Assembly (NCBI RefSeq): GCF_000090795.2
Contig: NW_003546801.1
Coordinates: 1,815-57,775, forward strand
Origin: Amphimedon queenslandica
Taxonomy: Eukaryota; Porifera; Demospongiae; Haplosclerida; Niphatidae
Direction: 5' to 3'
Length of the DNA: 55,961 nucleotides
This document shows, in pieces, positions 31,617 to 42,891 of the stretch (position 1 is the first letter of the stretch; each line of letters opens with the position of its first letter). The position numbers and the translations under genes are program-made. The notes under the pieces were generated by a model. That model did not search any database and was not told the origin of the DNA. It was given only the letters and a program-made list of their open reading frames with translations.

Positions 31617-33330
31617 GCTGTTTTGTTCAGCTACTTTTTGTCACCTTCATCATCATCAAGAAGTCCTGTCAATTCAGTTGTGGAGGTGTATCTTAATATT
31701 AGCTGGTACTACAAGACTAATTTTTACTCCAGTTAACTCCAAATGACTATGCGCGGATCCATGCCCCAAAATATCATTCTTTACGTGAGGAAAAAGTGAT
31801 TATATGACTACTGGAAAGTACCAGCTTACTTGCATGCCATCATTTTTGTTAATTAAAGAAGCATGTGATCCAAATTTGGGTGTGGTCGCGCATGCTCAGA
31901 CCTGCAGCTCTGGAAGAAGCAAGCAAATGAAGCAATTCGTAAAGTGCAACACTTAGTAGAGGTTTCCAGCTATGAGAAGGTATCAATCTTGCATATTATT
32001 CTTTTATCAAGTGCGTAATGAATTATTTTATTTTAAAAAACAAAATTATTTTATTTTAAAAAACAAATTAAATAATAATGCAATGATAAGAACATAAAAA
32101 ATTAAAAATGACAAGATTGAGTAGGATTCCGAACGACCAATGAAAATACGAAATAAAAATCCTACTCTCGTGACGCAAATTCTACTCTACATTGTACTCT
32201 TAATGTTATTGTTAAAAGTTATGGATCACCTTACAATGTAAAGTAGAATTTGCGTCACGAGAGTAGGATTTTCTATTCGTATTTTTGTTGGTCGTTCAGA
32301 ATCCTACTCAATCTTGTTTTTTAAAATTTTTTATGTTCTTGTTTGTGTTGATTTTTTAATAATATTTATAATATTTTTTCAGTTACAATTGTGATACTTT
32401 GATTTTACACAAACAATAAGTTTCTTTATTATTGTTGTCATTGTTATGACTTTACAGCATTTATAAGGGACAGCAGTACAGCACTGATTGAATTGAATAG
32501 ATATGGTGAAGGAATATCTACTATACTGATGACAAGTGAAATGAATACTATAGTCTTGACGTGAATCCTTGTTCAAGAAGCTCTATCTTCCCAGCAATCC
32601 TGTAGCTATTCCTGCAGGTTCTTCCTGTTGTCAAGTTCATATATCATTAGTATTATAACATTAATTAATTGTTTTGTGTTTTTGAAATAAAATAATTCAT
32701 TACACACTTGATATATGCAAGATTAATACCTTCTCTTAGCTGGAAACCTCCACTAAGTATTGCAATTTGATTCCAAGCATAGCTAGCCCTAGCTAGGTAA
32801 AAAAATACTTGCTGTTCCCAGTTCTGAGATCTGAGCATGCGCGACCATGCCCAAATTTTTGGAGCACATGCTTCTTAATTAACAAAATGGCGGCATGACG
32901 TAAGCTGGTGCAATCCAACAGTCACAGTCTCACTTCTTCCTTTCTTGGAGAATGATTCTAGGGGACAAGGACCTGCGCATACCCTGCTGGAGTAGAATGG
33001 TGTAATAATTAGCCTTCTATCACCAGGCAAAATCGATATATCGACCGACAGCTGGATTGACAGGACTTTCCTGATGATGAAGATGAAAAAAGGTGGCTGA
33101 ACAAAACGGCCGGTTTGCAGATTTTTAATTTTTCTCCCAGAAAAGGTCTAGAGCCACGCTAGTGGTACTATTGGAGTCCTCTGGTCAAGATAAGGTCCTC
33201 TACGAAGTCTGGTAAGCATAGGAGCTCGTTTTCCCGGTAAAGCAAGGCTGCAAAAGTCGTGGCAGCCATTTAAATTGTTTGGGGGTGAATCCTACTTAGT
33301 AACGCTACTGCGTTACTAATATGAACTTAA
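31617..33330. mobile_element. Foldback element with long inverted arms
   Basis: The left arm (31617-32042) and right arm (32680-33111) are inverted copies over more than 400 bp: gctgttttgttcagc, caagtcctgtcaattc, ttttgttaattaa, gaagcatgtg, tcgcgcatgctcagac, gaggtttccagct and gtgcgtaatgaatta each recur inverted. The right arm continues outward to the family terminus gttactaatat near 33325; the left arm lacks that outer part. The centre holds a separate hairpin MITE. No coding capacity. Confidence 0.88.
32089..32350. mobile_element. Hairpin MITE, near-perfect 110-bp stems
   Basis: Stems: agattgagtaggattccgaa, atgaaaatacgaaat, aatcctactctcgtgacgca, aattctact, against their reverse complement after a loop of roughly 35 bp around gttaaaagttatggatcacc. 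By eye the stems are about 95 percent identical, so this copy is much younger than its surroundings. Related copies lie at 15010, 33595 and 50240. Confidence 0.92.
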
Positions 33331-33594
33331 CAACGGGAAGAATAGAAATAGCTACAGGATTGAAGGGAAGATTGATGCAGTCACTGCATGTTCCTTGAAC
33401 AAGGACTCTTGTCAAGACTAGTATAAGCTCCACTTGTCATCAGTATAGCAGATATTCCTTCAGCATATCTATTTAGGGAATGTTGTCTGTTATAAATGCT
33501 TTAAATTTTAAGACATAACAATGATAATAATAACAAAGAAAATTGATGTTTTTGTGAAACCAACAAGTATCACAATGGCAACTGAAGAAATGTT

Positions 33595-33865
33595 ATAAAT
33601 GTTACAAAAAAATCAACACAAACAAGAATTTAAAAATTAAAAAAAAGTGATGAAGTAGGATTTTAAATGAGCAACAAAAAAATGCAAAATAAAAGTCCTA
33701 CTCTCATGACGCAAATTGTACTCTACATTTCAAGGTGATCCATAATTTTTTACATAATAACATTAAAAGTACATTGCAGAGTAGAATTTTCATCATGAGA
33801 GTAGGACTTTCATTTTGCATATTCTTTGGTTGTTTAGAATCCTACATCATACTTTTTTGAATTAA
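33595..33865. mobile_element. Hairpin MITE, second copy of the same family
   Basis: aaatcaacacaaacaagaat opens the element. The stems gtcctactctcatgacgcaa and ttttcatcatgagagtagga surround a loop holding ggtgatccataattttt. It is more diverged than the copy at 32089. Confidence 0.88.
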
Positions 33866-33869
33866 AACA

Positions 33870-34910
33870 GTACCACTCTTTCCCTTCAGAGATACCTATT
33901 TTTCATGGTCTCCTAATGAAAACTCTAGAATTTTCATCCCTTCTAGAGTCAGACAACAGGTCCTTAGTCAGATACACATAGGACACCAGGGGGTCACTAA
34001 ATGCAAAAAGAGGGCTAGGCTATCTGTCTGGTGGCCTTGCCTGTCTCAGGACAGCCAAAGACTTTTTGAATGTTGTCATTCCTATCGTGTGTCTCAAGAG
34101 CAGAGAGCTGAAACATTAATTTCTTCTCCCTTTCCTGCACTAGTTTGGCAGCAGGTGGGGATGGATCTATTAGAATTCAAAAAAAACCACTTACCTTTTG
34201 ATTGTTGATTACTACTCCAACTTAGGTATATAGAAGTTGCTAAGTTGAGAGTAGATACTGCTGGAGAAGTGGTGTTACAGTGCAAAAGCATTTTTGGTCA
34301 ACATGGCTTACCTGAAGAAGTCATATCTGATAATGGGCCACAGTTCACTACACAGTCATTCACTGATTTCTGTTGTGATAAAAACTTTGTCATAATTATT
34401 ACAAGTAGTCCCTATCATCCCACAGCAATGGTGAGGCAGAAAAGGGAGGTTAAAACAACCTAGTCTTTATTGTAGAAGGAAGGTCATCCATATCTAGCAC
34501 TGTTGGGGCATAGAGTCACACTTTTATCAAATAGTTACTCACCGTCACAATTGTTAATGGGGGAGGATAGTATTGTCTACTTTCCCAACTACTAAAGAGA
34601 ATAGAAAACCAAGCCTTCCAGATTTTGATGTACTGAAGGACATAGACAAGAAGCAAAGACGAAAACAGAAGGATCGCTCTGATTGTTGCCATGGAGTAAA
34701 AGATTTACCATTATTACAACCAGGAGATATAGTCTGGCTGTCAGATTGGCATGACAATGGCACAGCTAAAGAACAGATTGCACCTCACTCTTATCGAGTG
34801 GTAACACACTTAGGTTCACACACAAGGAACAGGTGAAATTTCAAGACACTGCAACGGTCGGTAATGTCAGTGAAACACAGAGAATGAGCCGGCAGTATCG
34901 GAAACAACTA
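33870..34910 (+). pseudogene. Gypsy-3 integrase fragment
   Basis: Zinc-binding part: IRQQVLSQIHIGHQGVTKCK, then WWPCLSQ and CCHSYR-type Cys residues (33935-34100). Core: QQVGMDLLEFKKNHL (first Asp), GQHGLPEEVISDNGPQFTTQ (second Asp, 34300-34345), then TSSPYHPTA. The C-terminal part at 34573-34836 has KDLPLLQPGDIVWLSDWHD and APHSYRV. It ends in RMSRQYRKQ where the DIRS element begins. The Gypsy tail resumes at 39909. Frameshifts are present near 34240 and 34460. Confidence 0.88.
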
Positions 34911-35027
34911 CTCCCTAATCTCTACCCATATCCCATGCCTGCCTTAATAAAACATTTTGGCTTTAGTGCCTTGTGCACATTTGATATTATAACTGCAAAG
35001 ACAAAATCAAAATACAAACCAACCAAT
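34911..35027 (-). repeat. Split direct repeat B2
   Basis: ctccctaatctctacccata, tgcctgccttaataaaacat and tagtgccttgtgcaca match B1 at 35634-35742. It ends exactly where Gypsy integrase sequence starts. Confidence 0.85.
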
Positions 35028-35464
35028 GCACAAATCAATGAAAAAGAAACAACTGAGCTACATCAAAATCACATCTTCATTACTACTACCAGGCTGGATC
35101 CCGTAGGAAAAAACCCCTTGCTGCCCAAAAACATGGAAGCTAAAAAAAGGTGCAGACAACAGGAGAAAATACCTGACAAAGGACAAAACAATAATTAACA
35201 CAACCCAATAATAATAGCAACCAACTAATAACTAATTAAAATAACGATAATACATATACATAAGTAATTGCAGATAGTTACAAAGTTGTGACAATGCCTA
35301 CAAGTGAGTATTTAATAACGCTTGGCAACCAGAAAGCTTTCTTAATAGCCTCATAATTACCTAAATAAAACTCAGCATAGGAAAAAACATTCACCAAAAT
35401 TTATCCATTACACACTCTACAACTGGAAAGACACTGATGAGGAGGGTGGGGTGCAATAATCAGA
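35028..35464. other. DIRS internal spacer between B2 and A2
   Basis: A-rich sequence with no recognised gene. It may belong to the B repeat of a longer relative or be an insertion. Confidence 0.4.
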
Positions 35465-35634
35465 AATAATGCTGCTCAACCAATTGTGCACTAAGCTCTA
35501 GGATGATTATCCTACCCTCTGAGCCCCTTATAAATACCTACTCCCTCTTAAATCATGTGATGTAATGCAAATGGCGTCTTAAGGGAGCTCATTTTCCATC
35601 TTAATCACTACATTCAACCAACAGAATATATATC
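35465..35634 (-). repeat. Split direct repeat A2
   Basis: aataatgctgctcaacca, ttgtgcactaagctctagga, gagccccttataaatac, atgcaaatggcgtcttaagg and actacattcaaccaacaga correspond to A1 at 39739-39908. Confidence 0.88.
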
Positions 35635-35742
35635 TCCCTAATCCCCACCCATATTCTATGCCTGCCTTAATAAAACATTTTGGTCTTAGTGCCTTGTGCA
35701 CAATTGATACTATAACAAAACAATTAATACAAACCAGCCAAT
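35634..35742 (-). repeat. Split direct repeat B1
   Basis: Same as B2 (tgcctgccttaataaaacat, tagtgccttgtgcaca), placed between the recombinase gene and A2. Confidence 0.85.
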
Positions 35743-35824
35743 TGAGAACTCAATCAACAGGTCGAACAAACTAGCACAAAAAGTCCCCAACCACAGTCCT
35801 ATCCTCTTAAATACTTCCAGTCAC

Positions 35825-36572
35825 CTCTCCTCTGAATCTTTGACATAGCCATCTTTTGCAGACTCAGACTTTCCATCTACTGTGCTTCATAAACAATCTG
35901 TCATGCAACCCTGGGACTTAGCAGCTGCTGTGGCACCCCCATCTCTAAAACTGTGTAGCCTATACCTGTTTAGATCATACCCAAGGCTCTTCAGCTTATC
36001 GATTACAATCTCCTTTAGCCTGGTATAACTAATACTGCATGTAGAGCTAAGCAAATCACCATTCTTAGTTTGCACTAATGGCATAAACAGACAGCCAGTA
36101 GAATTTAACTCCAATCTCCCTAACTCCACATATCTTTTCATCATAGCCATTGCGCATGTCACTGAACCTGACCGTGCTATAAAAACTTAATCTCAACCTG
36201 ATCAGTTTCACTGGAAACAATATTGAGGACTATCTTTGTAAATAAAATGGTGACATCACAACACCTAAGGCCAGCAATTTTACTGAAACGTAAAAAACCT
36301 GCAAAAGTTAGAAGGGAATTTGCTGCTAATCTAACTTCTGAGAGGGAAGGTGTTTTGCTCATTGAGCCAACAACTGCTTAAAGCATCTCTGTAATTGATT
36401 CCTTCTTCTCGTTAGGCCTTGCTAACTGTAGTTGCAAACCTTTCATAACTGATTTTACCAAGTCATTGTGAGACTCCGAAGAGGTGGCATTTACTGCCTC
36501 AACTATAGCTACCTTGCACTTTGCAGCTTCACCTACATGCTGAACGTAGAAGGAAAATTGAGTCGGACTCAC
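35825..36572 (-). pseudogene. DIRS tyrosine recombinase
   Basis: Right to left: an N-terminal helical part (36378-36572), then PSLSEVRLAANSLLTFAGFL RF and KIAGLRCCDV with the first catalytic Arg region, SETDQVEIKFL, then RYRLHSFRDGGATAAAKSQG (the His-x-x-Arg block). After a frameshift near 35888, SESAKDGYVKDSEER carries the nucleophilic Tyr. All parts of the Arg-His-Arg-Tyr active site can be seen, but frameshifts near 36370, 36170 and 35888 separate them. It would integrate circular element DNA by recombination, which explains the lack of target duplications. Confidence 0.9.
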
Positions 36573-36599
36573 AGGAAAACTTGTTATCTCTGCTTCAGA

Positions 36600-37270
36600 T
36601 TCTTCCCATCTGAACCATGTATTAAATGCTCCCAGATACTTTTTTATAGTTGCATCTGCCCTAGCCTTCAGTACAGTACCTGGTAATGCCCTTGCTAAAT
36701 GAGCCAGTAATTGATCTTTATAAGCCCCAATTTCCTGCCATACTTCCGTGGTCAGGATGTCTAGGCAAAAACCATGAATAATATTTCGTCAACAATCTCA
36801 AAGCATGATTATACAGCTTCTAATACAATGGTTTTTACTGAACCCAAATTGTATACAACACAACAATTGCCTCTGACAACTACTAGGCCACTAAGGCCCA
36901 TGGCTCACACTTGAGACCACAACCAGCAAAGCAGGCAGACTAATAAAGCCATGACAACTGCCCAACAGCAGGGCAATCAAAACACACTGGTCAACTGCCT
37001 AATCAGCAGTACAACACCTGACCACAGCAACACCCAGTTGTTCACCTTAGCTACATACAGCTTTTACAGTGTCTTGCTATGACAGCAATCAAAAGCCAAG
37101 CTAAATCACAAACTAAAATTAAATTTAATGGCCAACAACCCAGTATATACTGGCAGGAAACTGCCTGATATACCTGGTAAAACTAAACCACGACTGGTAT
37201 CAATGTACCAATGATTTTTCACAAAACTAGATAACTGTTCTTCTTTACTAACTGACAATGGCCAGAACAC
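36600..37270. other. DIRS region between RNase H and recombinase
   Basis: Broken sequence with no confident domain; probably decayed linker coding sequence of the same element. Confidence 0.4.
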
Positions 37271-37273
37271 TGC

Positions 37274-38110
37274 TCACCTCCTCTGTGGGACTATTATTGT
37301 TCTCTCACAATTACAATACCATGCATGTCTAAGTGCCCTACGAATTAGACAGACTGGTAAGCAGAGCCAGTTATTCTCACCTTTCCAATTAACCGTGAAA
37401 ATATTTACTGCCTCTGTACCTGCATTCCAGAACCTACTATTAAACCTGAGTAATTGTGAATTTTCACTGGATGGAAAGATATCCACTGTGTATGCACCCC
37501 ACAAATTATTGAAGGCCTGAAACATGGCTGGATTCAGCCTCCAATCATTGAAATCTATCAACCTACTAAAATAGTCTGCTAACTCATTCTCAGGTCTAGG
37601 AATCCATTCTGGCTCTGTCAAAATAAGGTATTCAAGTGCAGCTCAACTGCTAGCCTTTGTAGGCTTTCATTCTTGATGACTATCCTGACAACACTTACTA
37701 CATTCTGGTTATCAGTATGCCACTTCACTCTAATACCAGGCAATTTAGGAGCAAACACCCCTAAAACGCGCACCATGTCTATTTATGTTTAACTCTTTCC
37801 TCTCTCATGCTCTGCACACTGGCCCTGAGCAACATGACACCCATGTTCCACCATGTAACCTCAACCCACTAGCATCTGAAAATACCACTCTCACTGCTGA
37901 AGGGCCATTCCAAAACTTGTGTCGGTTATAGAGTACGAATTTCTCTGCCCATAACCTGAATTTTTTGTTAGCTTCCAGACTCCCCTTCAAATCTGCAAAC
38001 TGAGAAAGCCTGCAGCTCAATAATGTATACAATCCCCTAGTATGAAGCCTAGCAATGGAACCAGGCCCTAAACTCGTACTTATAATTCTCCCAATTATAC
38101 TAGCTAGCAT
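37274..38110 (-). pseudogene. DIRS RNase H and linker
   Basis: 37805-38110: LASIIGRIISTSLGPGSIAR and AVRVVFSDASG, the start of DIRS RNase H. 37274-37621: EWIPRPENELADYFSRLID (the active-site Asp block) followed by LRFNSRFWNAGTEAVNIFTV and NWKGENNWLCLPV, a conserved stretch after RNase H. The two parts are in different frames. Confidence 0.9.
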
Positions 38111-38598
38111 CTAAGGCTGGGTGGTGTGCTGAGACTAAGCTGTTATCAACAGCCCTGTCAACTGTTGTACTTTGTAATCTGGGACTGCCAGCTCTCCCAA
38201 AGCCAAGTTTAAACCCCAGCCATACACCTACCTGAGGGGAAGCCCAACAAGACTTTTCCTTATTAATCACCAGTCTGATACCATCATCAATATACAACAA
38301 GGCCGTAATGCCATTGTTATGATAGTACTTTACGAAAGGTCTGAGCATCAGTAAATACATAACAAGTGGTTGACAATGCAAATGGTAAGACTGTAAAAAG
38401 AAAAAACTCACCTTCCCACTGAAAACCCAAGTATTGCTGAAATTCTCGGTGAATATTTATATCATGATAACCTATCTTTAGGTGAAAAATGTTGATAAAA
38501 TGGCCAATCTCGAAATACGCTAAAGCAGTGTGCATGTCCTCATACCTTAACTTATCTTTCCATAGGAACCTGTAATTGTAACTTAACTTAATAACCAA
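38100..38598 (-). pseudogene. DIRS reverse transcriptase
   Basis: KLRYEDMHTALAYFEIGHFI, then FHLKIGYHDINIHREFQQY, where the usual F-D-L has become F-H-L so the first catalytic Asp is lost. QYLGFQWEGEFFLFTVLPFA follows. In a second frame, ALLYIDDGIRLVINKEKS keeps the Y-I-D-D box. A frame change lies near 38400. The start of the domain (VTKAVANLHRDGCVQRV) is at 38605-38700. Confidence 0.9.
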
Positions 38599-38604
38599 TC
38601 TCTG

Positions 38605-39688
38605 CTACCTTGATCTGCTAGACAGTAACAGTAATGAACTACAAACTCTAGGTTGCACCATCACTCTTTGAACACAACCATCTCTATGGAGGTTAGCTAC
38701 TGCTTTTGTCACAAAACCAGATTCTGTTAAAGCTGATTTCTGGTTTGGAAACATTCTAAGTTCAGGTAGTGACACAAAGGGTAACCTATACCCTTGGGTA
38801 ACAATCTCTGAAACTAACTGAGAACACTGCAGTGTGTCAACCCAAATTTCACTACCTTTTACTTTCACATTAATGGCACCACTGTCATACCCCCAATAAC
38901 GAGAACCTATTACCTCCCGTTGAGTCTCTGAGCTATACTCATCAGATAGCTTTACACTCCTCTCTATTAAAAGGATACTTAGCTGCAGCAGAAGCTCCAA
39001 AGGCAGTCTTGGGGCAGTTGCTTCTTAACTGGCTCAACTCACCACAGACAAAGCAAGGTCAAATGACCCATCTGGGTCCACTAGTGCTAGCACTTGCACT
39101 TCTATTAATTGAATTAGAAGCATATGGTGGTGATTGTCACCACGCACATCTGCTCTCGGCCATCCTTGGAGCTTGTGGAAAAGGTACCTTGTTAACTTTC
39201 CCTGCAAATGCCTTTCTGCTCAGTGGCTTTCTCAGCCTTTGATAGTTTCTTTTCATCTTCACTGTTCTTGACCAACTCGTCAGACTGGTAGTCGTGGACT
39301 ACGTCCCAACCCAATTCTGATCAATTAGCAATCTTTATCAGCTTCTGTCTATCATATATAATCTTACTTTCCTTTATTGCTTCCTTACCATTCTTCAAAA
39401 CCTAAACAGGAACATTCACTTCGGTCGTGTCAGCAGGAACATCAATAGAAACCACCTCTTTCTCGCAGTCTTCGACCTCTGTGACATCCTCTTTGAAGCA
39501 AAACTGCTTTTCATTTCCTTTACAATGAAACTCATAATGATCTGATCCCTTCAGTCTCTTCGCGACAGTCTCAGCAAGATCTTCCTTGATCTTAGTGAGC
39601 TCGTTGTGATGCATCTGATCTGAGTCTCTATGGCTGCCCTACTTTCCGTAACCTCAACTAACAGTTCCTCAATTCTTTCAGCAGCCAT
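38605..39688 (-). pseudogene. DIRS gag-like ORF1 and RT linker
   Basis: Likely start at 39688 (MAAERIEELLVEVTESRAAI). A frame change near 39610 leads to KIKEDLAETVAKRLKGSDHY and EFHCKGNEKQFCFKEDV, a segment typical of DIRS-group ORF1. The 38605-39000 frame has GYRLPFVSLPELRMFPNQKS and ALTESGFVTKAVANL, the conserved stretch before RT. The middle (39010-39400) is degraded. Confidence 0.8.
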
Positions 39689-39738
39689 CAGTATAATGGA
39701 AAATGGTATTTATCATGAAAAAAACAGGAACACTGCTA

Positions 39739-39908
39739 TAATAATGCTGCTCATCCAATAGTGCACTAAGGTCTAGGATAATTGTTCTACACCTGAGCCC
39801 CTTATAAAGCCCTACTCCCTCATACATCATGTTATGTCATGCAAATGGCATCTTAAGGGAGCTCATTTTCTGTCTAATTCACTACATTCAACCGACACAA
39901 AATATATC
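39739..39908 (-). repeat. Split direct repeat A1 (5' end of the DIRS element)
   Basis: Partner of A2 at 35465-35634 over about 170 bp. It starts gatatattttgtgtcgg on the element strand; the Gypsy-3 pol tail begins immediately outside. Confidence 0.88.
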
Positions 39909-40153
39909 TACTACTGGTCCACCTCTCCTAAGAAGTACTACGATTACATTCAAGCCACTTTGATACGATCCAAGTGCTACTTGAAGATGTACTAGAGTTA
40001 GTTATTGTGTATTGTATTATCATTCATAATTATTAATTATAATTTTACCTTAATGTTGATTTAGGGACTTTGTATTATTATTCGTGTGTTGCTTTGAATC
40101 TGATGATACTTGTGATCAACAGGATTTTGGTTATCTACTGCAGAGTGAGAAGT
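39909..40153 (+). repeat. Gypsy-3 pol tail and 3' LTR
   Basis: 39909-39995 encodes the end of pol: a GPPL block, then (after a shift) KYYDYIQATLIRSKCYLKMY and TAG. The LTR begins TGTACTAGAG at 39988 and matches the two pieces at 16785-16829 and 19937-20031 in order, through gttagttattgtgtattgta, tcattcataatta and acttgtgatcaac...gcagagtgaga. Overlap of the pol stop with the LTR start is common in Gypsy elements. Confidence 0.75.
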
Positions 40154-41536
40154 GTTCTGCAAATTTGGAATGAAAAGTGAGATACAAGTAGGAAGTAAAG
40201 TATGGCATAGCTACTCAACTATTACTACGAGCATAATATAAAGGAACTAAATGTGAATAATATCATTGTTGAGATAAATTGATAAATTATAACACCACAA
40301 TGAGTATGACAAACTAGTGAAACACTTCAATTTTTTATCTATTGCAACAGAAACAAGAAGCAAGAGAAAAAACCTATGAATATTCAGTGTTATTCCCTTG
40401 TATTTTTGAAAAAGGCTTAGGGCATAAAAATGTTTCAGAAATTACTAATTAAGAAAATGACATTTGCAATTTGTTATGCAGTTAACTTACGGAGAGACTA
40501 TGTATACATCTCTTAATATCAGAGTTTGCTGCTATTAGCATTTGCCTAATTAAAGATGTAGCAAGTTTTTGAACACAAACCTTTGACAACTGATCGGCAG
40601 TACAGTACTGTACATATAATCATGCAATTATTCACAAGAAGTTGATAGCAACTTACACAAAACTTGTCACATCTGATTGACATACACATTGTTGCAGTCA
40701 CACATTTTGTGGAATTAGCTGGGCTTCCCTCTTGAAAATGAGATTAATGTATTAGTGTTTGGTAAGAGGAAGGGGGAATAATGCCCTAACTTATCAAAAT
40801 GGGTATCTCGTAACAAGCACATAAGTTTTGCAAACACTGCACAGTTGCAGACAGCTTGTTCGGACAGAGCAGAAAAACTAAGGGGCTCTGCAGACTCCGC
40901 TGCTGGAGCAACTGAAACTGAAACTGTGACTTAAATGAAAGTGTGGATCTTAATCAAGCTCTTCAGTAGCAAAACAATGCGACTAAAATGCTAAGCTGGA
41001 TGGTGGCAACACCAGGAACAGAGAGGAAACTCATCAACACAGAGTGATTGTAGAACCCTACAGCAATTATATATTTTGCAAAACAAAATAATGCAGCAGC
41101 AAAATTTGCTGTTTCATTATAGACTTGTATTCCTAATAATGCATCTTAAACTCTTGTTTCATTTACATAAAGTGTGTCCTTTGTGTGCATATGAAATAGG
41201 AGGAGCTTACAAAAAAGGAAGTGAGACCAATGGTCAATTTTATATGTGGTGAAATGACACACCAACTTTTTTTACCACTGAAAGTAACAAATATAATGAC
41301 TGAAGTCATACCACTTCCCATTTCTCACTTCCAATCACGTGACATCAATATTATTCATATACAAGATAGACCTCATTCATAGCATGGTTAATTGAAGGGG
41401 TTAGGTTAAAAACGGCAGTTTAACGTATTCCGTATATATTCTAAAGAAGCTAAAGAAACTTTTTAAATTAATTCACGCCAAAGTTTAGCTCAAACTGTGG
41501 AAAAATAAATACCCGTCTTGCTCTCCAACGTTTCAG
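40154..41536. other. Unannotated spacer
   Basis: AT-rich sequence. I see no gene or repeat, although upstream exons of the next gene could lie here. Confidence 0.4.
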
Positions 41537-42660
41537 TGACATTTTCAACAAGAATACTTGTGTAGATGCTGTGGAAAAAGTGTCTGTGATGATGAGATGG
41601 GCATCCAATGTGAAGGTAAATGCGAACTCTGGTACCACTGCAAGTGCATCACCATGCACGAGGCTGAATATAAACATTTGAGTGAGTCTGATATTAGTTG
41701 GAAGTGCAATCCTTGCAACAGAGATTTGCAGCCTTTCAATAGTATTGAAGCAGTGGACGTATTTCACTTAGATTTTCAAAAGGATCTGCCCACACCCAAA
41801 TTACCAGTAGGAGAGCAGTTATATCAGAGACTCCTTTGGACATATTTGTTTGGAGTTTTCTCTGCTTCAACACAACTGATGACTGCATTTATATGGCATG
41901 AGGTACTTGCAAAAAGTGGCGCTAATGATGTCATTTCTTGCTCGTTTCATTTCATCAGTGAGACACCATTTGGAAAAACAGGAGCTAAGCATAATATCTG
42001 GTAGGCTGATAATTACCTGGGGCAAAACAAGAACAACTGCACAATGTGGTTCTTTCACGATTTAATATGCTGTAGTGTTTATTCAAGTATCGGTTATAAG
42101 TTTTTAGTTGCTGGTCACACTTAAGGTCCAACTGATCGACATTTTGCCATCATTGAAAAACATGGGGAGAAGATAGAAACTGTGTATACACCAAAAGAAT
42201 GGTATCAACATCTTTCTGAATCTTTCATTAGCAGTAAATGCAGCCTTTATGTTGTAGAAATGCAACAATCCTTCATTTTTAGCTATTATCAGTACCTAAA
42301 CCACATCTACACAGAACGGACCCATGATACCAATAGGAATCCATTGAACCTCCAAAGTGCTGTTTGGTTCAATTTTGGATCTGGCAAGAAAGTTGTTGAT
42401 GGTACAGTGATAGATGTTGAGCATCGTTCTGAGGCATGGGTTCTCGAGACACTCCTATGACATTAGTGAGAATCCTCAAGTCATATCATATTACAAGAAG
42501 CGAGGGAAATGTCCACTGTCGACTCTTAATGCTTTATATATGCCACATTCATTGCCCATAAAAAAAGCTAAAGCAGAGGATGTGTCTAAACTTGCTAGTA
42601 AATATGTTCCACCTTATCTGCAAGGCTTTTTTATGCTAACTCACCCACTATTGATGATGG
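41537..42660 (+). pseudogene. PHD finger fused to DUF7869-like transposase C-terminal half
   Basis: After an acceptor (caacgtttcag/tgac at 41536) one frame runs 41537-42460 with only two in-frame stops (near 42002 and 42130). It begins with a PHD finger: CRCCGKSVCDDEMGIQCEGK, ELWYHCKCITM, WKCNPC. Then follow FHLDFQKDLPTPKLPV, TAFIWHEVLAKSGANDVISC, ADNYLGQNKNNC and GPTDRHFAIIEKHGEKIE. After a frameshift near 42455 come KKAKAEDVSKLASKYVPPYL and QGFF. The Asp blocks FHLDFQK and ADN-GQNKNN are those of a DDE-like domain I know as DUF7869, found in transposon-derived proteins. PHD fingers usually read histone tails. The upstream exons and start were not found. Confidence 0.7.
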
Positions 42661-42891
42661 TACTGTTGATAGTGATGATGACTGATGACTCAATATACAA
42701 GTAACAGCATTGCATTGTATTGGTTATTATGTGCACACATGTATAATTGTTTTATATTTACCCACCACTTGATCTCTTCCTTTATTGTATACATTAATTG
42801 ACACCTTGCATTAATACTAGTTTTGAATTAATAAGAAAAATATTAATGAGCAAGTAGTGCTTATACACACAGTAATTATAGTCAATACTAA

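Larger units (their letters stand above)
34911..39908 (-). mobile_element. DIRS-order tyrosine-recombinase retrotransposon with split direct repeats
   Basis: On the minus strand the order is gag-like ORF, RT, RNase H, tyrosine recombinase. This is the DIRS-group order, with no integrase or protease. Ends follow the A1-ORFs-B1-A2-B2 plan known from Ngaro and PAT elements: A1 39739-39908, B1 35634-35742, A2 35465-35634, B2 34911-35027. B1 abuts A2 exactly. About 440 bp lies between A2 and B2. The flanks on both sides are pieces of one Gypsy pol gene, which fixes the boundaries. I did not see the methyltransferase domain some DIRS members carry. Confidence 0.85.

Noticed and set aside
41468..41767. 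Minus-strand frames opposite the PHD finger
   Set aside because: They are the complement of a well-supported Cys/His-rich PHD sequence and show no motif of their own.
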